From the NCBI RefSeq assembly GCF_001279775.1, contig NZ_LGDG01000218.1, positions 24,497 to 88,496 of the forward strand: a stretch of DNA of 64,000 bases. The letters are read 5' to 3'. Shown here piece after piece: positions 59,040 through 64,000 of the stretch. Both the position numbers and the translations under genes were made by a program. Position 1 is the first letter of the stretch, and every line of letters starts with the position of its first letter. The notes under the pieces are model-generated. The model had not been told where the DNA came from. It searched no databases and saw only the letters and a program-made list of their open reading frames with translations. The stretch is from Streptomyces sp. MMG1533 (GTDB lineage Bacteria > Actinomycetota > Actinomycetes > Streptomycetales > Streptomycetaceae).

Positions 59040-60485
59040 ATGAGCGCAACGGGTACGGGACATGTCGTCGTCATCGGGGCCGGAATCGCGGGACTGGCCG
59101 CCGCCCACCGGCTGCTGCAGCGCGGTGCGCGGGTGACCGTGCTGGAGGCGTCGGAACGCGTCGGCGGCAAGCTGCTGTCCGGCGAGATCGCGGGCGCGCG
59201 CGTCGACCTCGGTGCCGAGTCGATGCTCGCCCGCCGCCCCGAGGCCGTCGCCCTCGCCCGCGAGACCGGCCTCGCCGACCGCCTCCGGCCGCCCGCCACG
59301 GCGACGGCGTCCCTGTGGACCCGCGGCGCCCTGCGCCCCATGCCCAAGGGCCATGTGATGGGGGTCCCCGGAACCGCGGCCGCCCTGTCCGGTGTGCTGT
59401 CCGACGAGGGCCTCGCGCGCATCGAGCGCGACGCCGACCTGCCCCGCACGGAGGTCGGCGACGACGTGGCGGTCGGGGAGTACGTGGCGGCGCGGCTGGG
59501 CCGCGAGGTCGTCGACCGCCTCGTGGAGCCGCTGCTCGGCGGGGTCTACGCGGGCGACGCGTACCGCATCTCGATGCGCTCGGCGGTCCCGCAACTCTTC
59601 CAGGCCGCGCAGACGCACGACTCGTTGACACAGGCCGTCCGCGAGATCCAGGCCAAGGCCGCCGCCAACCAGCAGACCGGGCCGGTGTTCATGGGCATCG
59701 AGGGCGGGGTGGGGAGCCTGCCGCTGGCGGTGGCGGAGTCGGTGCGGGAGCGGGGCGGCGAGATCCGCCTGCACAGCCCCGTTCACGGACTGCGCCGGGC
59801 CGGGGAGGGCTGGGAGGTCTTCGTCGACGACTACACCGAGGAGGCCGACGCGGTGGTCGTCGCCGCCCCCGCCCATGACGCCGCCCGCCTGCTGTCCGAG
59901 CCGGTTCCCGACGCCGCTGCCGAACTGCGCGCCGTCGAGTACGCCTCCATGGCCCTGATCACCCTCGCCTACCGCCGCTTTGGCATCACCCTCCCCGAAG
60001 GCAGCGGCTTCCTCGTGCCGCCCGTCGACGGACGCACCATCAAGGCGTCGACCTTCGCCTCCCAGAAGTGGGGCTGGATCGCCGACGAGAACCCGGACCT
60101 GCTGGTCCTGCGCACCTCCGTCGGGCGTCAAGGCGAGACGGAGATCCTCCAGCGCGAGGACGCCGACCTGGTCGAGGTCTCGCGCCGCGACCTCGAAGCG
60201 GCCATCGGCCTGGACGCCACTCCCGTCGAGACCCGCGTCACCCGTTGGAACGACGGCCTGCCGCAGTACCCCGTCGGCCACCACGCGCGCGTGGCCCGCA
60301 TCCGCGAGCACGTCGGCAAGCTGCCGGGCCTCGCGGTGTGCGGCGCGGTGTACGACGGCGTCGGCATCCCGGCCTGCATCGCGAGCGCGTACGCCGCCGT
60401 CGACCAGCTCCAGGGCGACCGGCGCGGTGTGGAAGAGCTCACCACCAACCCGGTGCAGAGTCTGCACGGAGGAGCGGGAGAATGA
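59040..60485 (+). CDS. hemG: Coproporphyrinogen/protoporphyrinogen oxidase, HemY type
   Basis: A 481-residue FAD-dependent oxidase with the dinucleotide motif [15 protein letters not shown] followed by [17 protein letters not shown], and a C-terminal FAD contact near [18 protein letters not shown]. It is named HemG or HemY in Streptomyces genomes. With HemQ next to it, the likely reaction is oxidation of coproporphyrinogen III to coproporphyrin III in the coproporphyrin-dependent heme pathway. The ATG has no good ribosome binding site and may be leaderless. Four bases separate it from hemQ. Confidence 0.92.
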   Translation: MSATGTGHVVVIGAGIAGLAAAHRLLQRGARVTVLEASERVGGKLLSGEIAGARVDLGAESMLARRPEAVALARETGLADRLRPPATATASLWTRGALRPMPKGHVMGVPGTAAALSGVLSDEGLARIERDADLPRTEVGDDVAVGEYVAARLGREVVDRLVEPLLGGVYAGDAYRISMRSAVPQLFQAAQTHDSLTQAVREIQAKAAANQQTGPVFMGIEGGVGSLPLAVAESVRERGGEIRLHSPVHGLRRAGEGWEVFVDDYTEEADAVVVAAPAHDAARLLSEPVPDAAAELRAVEYASMALITLAYRRFGITLPEGSGFLVPPVDGRTIKASTFASQKWGWIADENPDLLVLRTSVGRQGETEILQREDADLVEVSRRDLEAAIGLDATPVETRVTRWNDGLPQYPVGHHARVARIREHVGKLPGLAVCGAVYDGVGIPACIASAYAAVDQLQGDRRGVEELTTNPVQSLHGGAGE

Positions 60486-60489
60486 GGTC

Positions 60490-61221
60490 ATGAGTGACGA
60501 CGCCCCCACCACCGAGTCCGCCAGGATCCCGAACAAGGGCAAGCTGGCCAAGGACCTCAACGAGGTCATCCGCTACACCCTCTGGTCCGTCTTCAAGCTG
60601 AAGGACGTGCTCCCCGAGGACCGTGCGGGCTACGCCGACGAGGTCCAGGAGCTGTTCGACCAGCTCGCCGCCAAGGACGTGACGATCCGCGGCACCTACG
60701 ACGTCTCGGGCCTGCGCGCCGACGCCGACCTCATGATCTGGTGGCACGCGGAGACCAGCGACCAGCTCCAGGAGGCGTACAACCTCTTCCGCCGCACCAG
60801 GCTGGGGCGCGCGCTGGAGCCGGTGTGGTCGAACATGGCGCTGCACCGTCCCGCCGAGTTCAATCGCTCGCACATCCCGGCGTTCCTCGCCGACGAGACC
60901 CCGCGCAACTACATCAGCGTCTACCCGTTCGTGCGTTCGTACGACTGGTACCTGCTGCCCGACGAGGACCGCCGCCGCATGCTCGCCGACCACGGCAAGA
61001 TGGCCCGCGGCTACCCGGACGTGCGCGCCAACACCGTCGCCTCGTTCTCCCTCGGCGACTACGAGTGGCTCCTCGCCTTCGAGGCCGACGAGCTGTACCG
61101 CATCGTCGACCTCATGCGCCACCTGCGCGCCTCCGAGGCCCGGATGCACGTCCGCGAGGAGGTCCCGTTCTACACCGGGCGCCGCAAGGACATCGGCGAG
61201 CTGGTCGCGGGCCTCGCCTGA
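60490..61221 (+). CDS. hemQ: Coproheme decarboxylase HemQ
   Basis: A 243-residue chlorite-dismutase-fold protein. The conserved regions [48 protein letters not shown] and [16 protein letters not shown], the last carrying the likely heme-ligand histidine, are typical of actinobacterial HemQ, which converts coproheme to heme b with peroxide. Chlorite dismutase activity is not expected. It is co-transcribed with the upstream oxidase. Its 3' end overlaps the convergent peptidase gene by 52 bases. Confidence 0.93.
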   Translation: MSDDAPTTESARIPNKGKLAKDLNEVIRYTLWSVFKLKDVLPEDRAGYADEVQELFDQLAAKDVTIRGTYDVSGLRADADLMIWWHAETSDQLQEAYNLFRRTRLGRALEPVWSNMALHRPAEFNRSHIPAFLADETPRNYISVYPFVRSYDWYLLPDEDRRRMLADHGKMARGYPDVRANTVASFSLGDYEWLLAFEADELYRIVDLMRHLRASEARMHVREEVPFYTGRRKDIGELVAGLA

Positions 61222-62861
61222 TCAGCCTGAGAGCCCGGCGCCCAGCGTGAGGCCGGGGCGGCCGGCGCCTTCCGGGAGCCGGCCGCCGGCCCGGGCTCGG
61301 GTTCCGGGCGCGGTGCGCAGGCCGCGCGCCGCACCGGGAGCCGGCCCTCCAGCAGATACGCGTCCACGTGGCCGTTGACGCACGGATTCGGCCCGCCCGC
61401 GATGCCGTGCGTGCCGGAGTCCCGCTCGGTCACCAGCACCGAGCCCGACAGCCGCCGGTGCATCTCCAGGGCGCCGTCGTACGGGGTCGCCGCGTCCCGC
61501 TCGCCGGCCAGGATCAGCGTCGGCGGCAGCTCACCCGGCCCGGTCCGTACGTCGAGGGGCTGCTGGCGGGGCGTCGGCCAGTACGCGCACGGCAGGTTCG
61601 TCCACACGTTGTCCCAGGTCTCGAACGGTGCCACGCGCGCGAGCCGCGTGTTGTCCCGGTCCCACACCCGCCACTCGGTCGGCCAGGACGCGTCGTTGCA
61701 CTCGACGGCGGTGTAGACGGCGTTCGAGTTCTCCGCCTCGGCCGCCGCCTCCGGATGCGGACCGGCCTGCTCGATCAGCGGCTTCGGGTCACCCTTCAGA
61801 TACGCCGACAGCGCCTGCGCGCGGTGCGGCCAGTAGTCGTCGTAGTACCCGGCCGACAGGAACGCCGCCTGCAACTGCCCGGGCCCGACCTTCCCGCCCG
61901 CCGGCTCCGCGGCCAGCCGTGCCGCCGCCTTCTCGTAGCTGCGCAGCACCTTTTGGGCCGTGTCGCCCAGCGCGTACACGTCGTCGTGCTTGGCGATCCA
62001 CTCCCTGAGGTCCGCCCAGCGCCCCTCGAACGCGGCCGACTGGCCGAGGTTGTTGCGGTACCAGATCTGCCCCGGGTCCGGGTTCACCGCCGAGTCGAAC
62101 ACCATCCGCCGTACGTGCGAGGGGAACAGCGTCGCGTACAGCGCCCCGATGTAGGTGCCGTACGACGTGCCCATGAACGTCAGCTTCTCCTCGCCCAGCG
62201 CGGCACGCAGCACGTCCAGGTCACGGGCGTTGTTGAGGGAGGTGTAGTGCCGCAGCGCGTCGCCCGCCCGCTTCGCGCAGCCGCGCGCGTGCGCCTTCGC
62301 CTGCGCGATGCGCTCCCTCTTGTACGACTCCGAGGGGTACGTCGGCGCCTGCGAGGGCGCCTTGAGGAACTGCTCGGGGTCCTGGCAGGACAGGGGCGCG
62401 GAAAGGCCCACCCCGCGCGGGGCGTAGCCCACGAGGTCGTACGCCGCCGCCAGCCGCTTCCACTCGGGGAGCACGCCGATCACCGGGAAGTACATGCCGG
62501 AGGCGCCCGGCCCGCCCGGGTTGTAGACCAGGGCACCCTGCCGGGGCACCCGGCGCTTGCTGTTGTGCGGGTCCTTGTGGGTGGCCCGGGCCCGGCTGAC
62601 GGTCAGTCTGATCTGCTTGCCGTCGGGACGGGCATAGTCGAGCGGGACGGACACCGTGCCGCACTGCATGCCGCCGGGCAGGTCATCCCCCTCCGGGCAG
62701 GCGCCGAAGTCGATGCCCTCTGCCATCGCGCGCGCGGCGACCACCGCGGTGCCGCGCACCTCGGCCGAGCCCGGGACGGCCGGGGCGCTGTCGGCCGGGG
62801 CGGCGGCGAGCGTGGTCAGGAGCAAGGACCCGGCGGCCGAGTAGAGGGCGGGGGCTCTCAT
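61170..62861 (-). CDS. Secreted alpha/beta-hydrolase peptidase (tripeptidyl-aminopeptidase type)
   Basis: A 563-residue exported serine peptidase of the SlpD/SlpE/TAP group. A Sec signal peptide covers about residues 1-29. The N-terminal half of the hydrolase fold has [13 protein letters not shown], and the nucleophile is S233 in GTSYGTYIG. The TAP-like C-terminal domain has the aspartate in [13 protein letters not shown] and the histidine in [13 protein letters not shown]. The final 60 residues are low complexity and run 52 bases into the hemQ gene on the other strand. The ATG at 62861 follows AAGGGA. It should cut short peptides from extracellular protein. Confidence 0.88.
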   Translation of the reverse strand: MRAPALYSAAGSLLLTTLAAAPADSAPAVPGSAEVRGTAVVAARAMAEGIDFGACPEGDDLPGGMQCGTVSVPLDYARPDGKQIRLTVSRARATHKDPHNSKRRVPRQGALVYNPGGPGASGMYFPVIGVLPEWKRLAAAYDLVGYAPRGVGLSAPLSCQDPEQFLKAPSQAPTYPSESYKRERIAQAKAHARGCAKRAGDALRHYTSLNNARDLDVLRAALGEEKLTFMGTSYGTYIGALYATLFPSHVRRMVFDSAVNPDPGQIWYRNNLGQSAAFEGRWADLREWIAKHDDVYALGDTAQKVLRSYEKAAARLAAEPAGGKVGPGQLQAAFLSAGYYDDYWPHRAQALSAYLKGDPKPLIEQAGPHPEAAAEAENSNAVYTAVECNDASWPTEWRVWDRDNTRLARVAPFETWDNVWTNLPCAYWPTPRQQPLDVRTGPGELPPTLILAGERDAATPYDGALEMHRRLSGSVLVTERDSGTHGIAGGPNPCVNGHVDAYLLEGRLPVRRAACAPRPEPEPGPAAGSRKAPAAPASRWAPGSQADQARPATSSPMSLRRPV

Positions 62862-62974
62862 CGCGTATCCCTTCGGTGCACGGCAGCAACAAAAGGGATG
62901 TTTCGTTCGGTCGTCGGTGAAGGCAAGCACCGTCAGGCCGGTGTCGGGCCCAATGCCTCCGTGCGCCCCCTCGG

Positions 62975-63748
62975 CTATTCGCGCCAGTGCTGCTGCTCGC
63001 CGTGGGCGAAGGCCGCGCGCAGGTCCGGTTCGCCGATCGCGCGGATGCCGTGGACGGCGACCGAGGTGAGGTCCGCACGGTCACCCCCGCCGGAGCGCCG
63101 GTTCAGGGCCCCGAGGAGGCGCTGGCCGGCCGGGGAGGCCCAGCGCGAGTACGGGTGGACCTCGACCCGTGCGATGGCGAGGCAGCTCAGGGTGAGCGCG
63201 AGGGGGAGCCCGAACCAGAGGGCGACCAGGTGCCGCGGCATGTCCGACTCGGCGGGTGTCAGCAGCGCGATCGCGCCCAGCGCGACGACGGCCGCCACGG
63301 CGAGCTGAACCTGGCGGACTCCGGCCGCGACGCCCGCCCGGGCGCCGTCGGGCACGGCGAGTCCCGCGCTGACCAGCCGGTCGGCGATGCCGCGCACCGC
63401 GTCCGTGGCGGCGGCGGTGGCCCGTACCGGCGCGATCCGCGACTGCCCCTCCGGCCCGATGGCCCCGATCACCGACCGCTCCATGTCGTCCCGGCCGCGC
63501 GGGTCGACGACGGTCGCCCAGCCGGTGTGGGCGAGCAGCAGTCGCCGCTGGCGTGCCATGGAGACGAGCGTCAGGTCGGCGACCCGCCGGGGGCCGCCGG
63601 AGAGGAACGCGGCCTCGTACAGCGTCAGATCGTGCACCCGGCCCGCGTGCGCGTCGACGGCCGCCGCACGTACGGCGGCCAGGCACAGCCGCGTACACGC
63701 CGTGCCGGCGGCGGCCCAGGCCAGCAGCAGGAGAAGCACCCAGAACAT
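62975..63748 (-). CDS. TIGR04222 family membrane protein
   Basis: A 257-residue protein with an N-terminal membrane helix (FWVLLLLLAWAAAGTACTRL), a soluble middle that matches the TIGR04222 pattern (LTLYEAAFLSGGPRRVADLTL), two helices near residues 147-195 and a cytoplasmic C-terminus. The function is unknown. Ninety-seven bases of it (63308-63404) recur exactly, inverted, at 63903-63999. Confidence 0.82.
   Translation of the reverse strand: MFWVLLLLLAWAAAGTACTRLCLAAVRAAAVDAHAGRVHDLTLYEAAFLSGGPRRVADLTLVSMARQRRLLLAHTGWATVVDPRGRDDMERSVIGAIGPEGQSRIAPVRATAAATDAVRGIADRLVSAGLAVPDGARAGVAAGVRQVQLAVAAVVALGAIALLTPAESDMPRHLVALWFGLPLALTLSCLAIARVEVHPYSRWASPAGQRLLGALNRRSGGGDRADLTSVAVHGIRAIGEPDLRAAFAHGEQQHWRE
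63308..63404 (-). repeat. 97-bp inverted repeat, arm 1 (inside the TIGR04222 gene)
   Basis: Exact reverse complement of 63903-63999, checked base by base. It encodes a stretch beginning DAVRGIADRLVSAGLAVPDG. Ten further bases match before a single mismatch at the left end of the gene-sense copy. Confidence 0.9.
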
Positions 63749-63831
63749 GGGGATTTTCTATGCGACCGGTTCGGGCGGCGCCATGCCTTGTTCACGATCC
63801 GGACCAGGAGTTGCCGGTATGTGACGTTCCG

Positions 63832-64000
63832 GTGGGAATCACGGTCACTGATCCGTTGGGGGCGGCGGGCTGGTGGCGGGTGGGGGCCTCGGCCGCCGCC
63901 AGGGACGCGGTGCGCGGCATCGCCGACCGGCTGGTCAGCGCGGGACTCGCCGTGCCCGACGGCGCCCGGGCGGGCGTCGCGGCCGGAGTCCGCCAGGTTA
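63832..64000 (+). CDS. Partial frame homologous to the TIGR04222 gene, cut by the window edge
   Basis: From a GTG at 63832 the frame reads MGITVTDPLGAAGWWRVGAS and then exactly the DAVRGIADRLVSAG stretch of the neighbouring gene to the end of the window. The N-terminal membrane helix and first domain of that family are missing. It may be a truncated duplicate, a chimeric gene, or a frame created by inverted duplication. The true start and end are not determined. Confidence 0.4.
   Translation, partial: MGITVTDPLGAAGWWRVGASAAARDAVRGIADRLVSAGLAVPDGARAGVAAGVRQV
63903..63999 (+). repeat. 97-bp inverted repeat, arm 2 (window edge)
   Basis: Second arm of the perfect inverted repeat, 498 bases from the first. 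The very last base of the window already departs from the other copy, so the repeat may end here. Confidence 0.9.

Noticed and set aside
57876..60569. An 897-codon open frame on the minus strand covering the DUF4349 gene and all of hemG
   Set aside because: Only the part up to 58880 has a lipoprotein start and family features. The rest is the mirror of the well-supported hemG gene, a common effect of high GC content.
60490..61221. Chlorite dismutase function
   Set aside because: The fold is the same, but the neighbouring heme gene and the actinobacterial HemQ sequence pattern indicate coproheme decarboxylase.
1..64000. Secondary-metabolite gene cluster, prophage or insertion element
   Set aside because: No polyketide, peptide-synthetase, terpene-cyclase, phage or transposase genes were seen. 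The gene order is that of the conserved Streptomyces core.

Overview
The window is high-GC actinomycete chromosome. Frequent GTG starts, four-base stop/start overlaps, a single TTA codon and the gene order all point to Streptomyces. The order ngcEFG - rok7B7 - xylFGH - dxs, followed later by fadAB, hemE, a protoporphyrinogen-oxidase-type gene and hemQ, matches from memory the SCO6005-SCO6042 region of the S. coelicolor core chromosome. I see no rRNA, tRNA, CRISPR, insertion sequence or complete prophage gene.

Region 1 (1-21.4 kb) is for glycan catabolism and sugar uptake. A plus-strand operon (234-6854) carries two CUT1 permeases, a lipoprotein binding protein, a small unknown protein, a YesL/DUF624 membrane protein and a GH42 beta-galactosidase. 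It meets a minus-strand pair, GH92 alpha-mannosidase then GH67 alpha-glucuronidase. Divergent from that pair are ngcEFG (N-acetylglucosamine/chitobiose uptake), preceded by a DasR-like site, then the global regulator rok7B7 and the xylose-type transporter xylFGH. None of the CUT1 operons encodes an ATPase, so a shared MsiK-type ATPase is expected.

Region 2 (21.4-27.3 kb) holds dxs, an APC amino-acid permease, a small NYN/PIN-like protein, a 3-hydroxyisobutyrate-dehydrogenase-like oxidoreductase and the decayed 3' end of a LysR gene.

Region 3 (27.3-40.4 kb) is the most unusual part. It looks like a surface-glycopolymer locus: two beta-propeller-like proteins, an LCP-family ligase, and a tightly coupled operon of three Stealth-type phosphotransferase homologues, a GT4 glycosyltransferase, a possible 36-codon gene and a PIG-L deacetylase fused to the same propeller domain. 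One Stealth protein has lost its catalytic motifs. Another contains the only TTA (bldA) codon I found.

Region 4 (40.4-50.7 kb) has fadAB for beta-oxidation. It also has a mannoside module: GH2 beta-mannosidase coupled to a LacI regulator, divergent from a CUT1 transporter. The 14-bp operator-like sequence in this divergent promoter occurs again, base for base, over the promoter of the first operon about 47 kb away.

Region 5 (50.7-64 kb) is housekeeping: RNase D, an orphan response regulator, a DUF3000 protein, hemE, a rhomboid protease, a CoA-disulfide-reductase-like flavoprotein, a DUF4349 lipoprotein, the coproporphyrin-route heme genes hemG(Y)-hemQ, a secreted peptidase and a TIGR04222 membrane protein. 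A 97-bp exact inverted copy of part of that last gene lies at the window edge.
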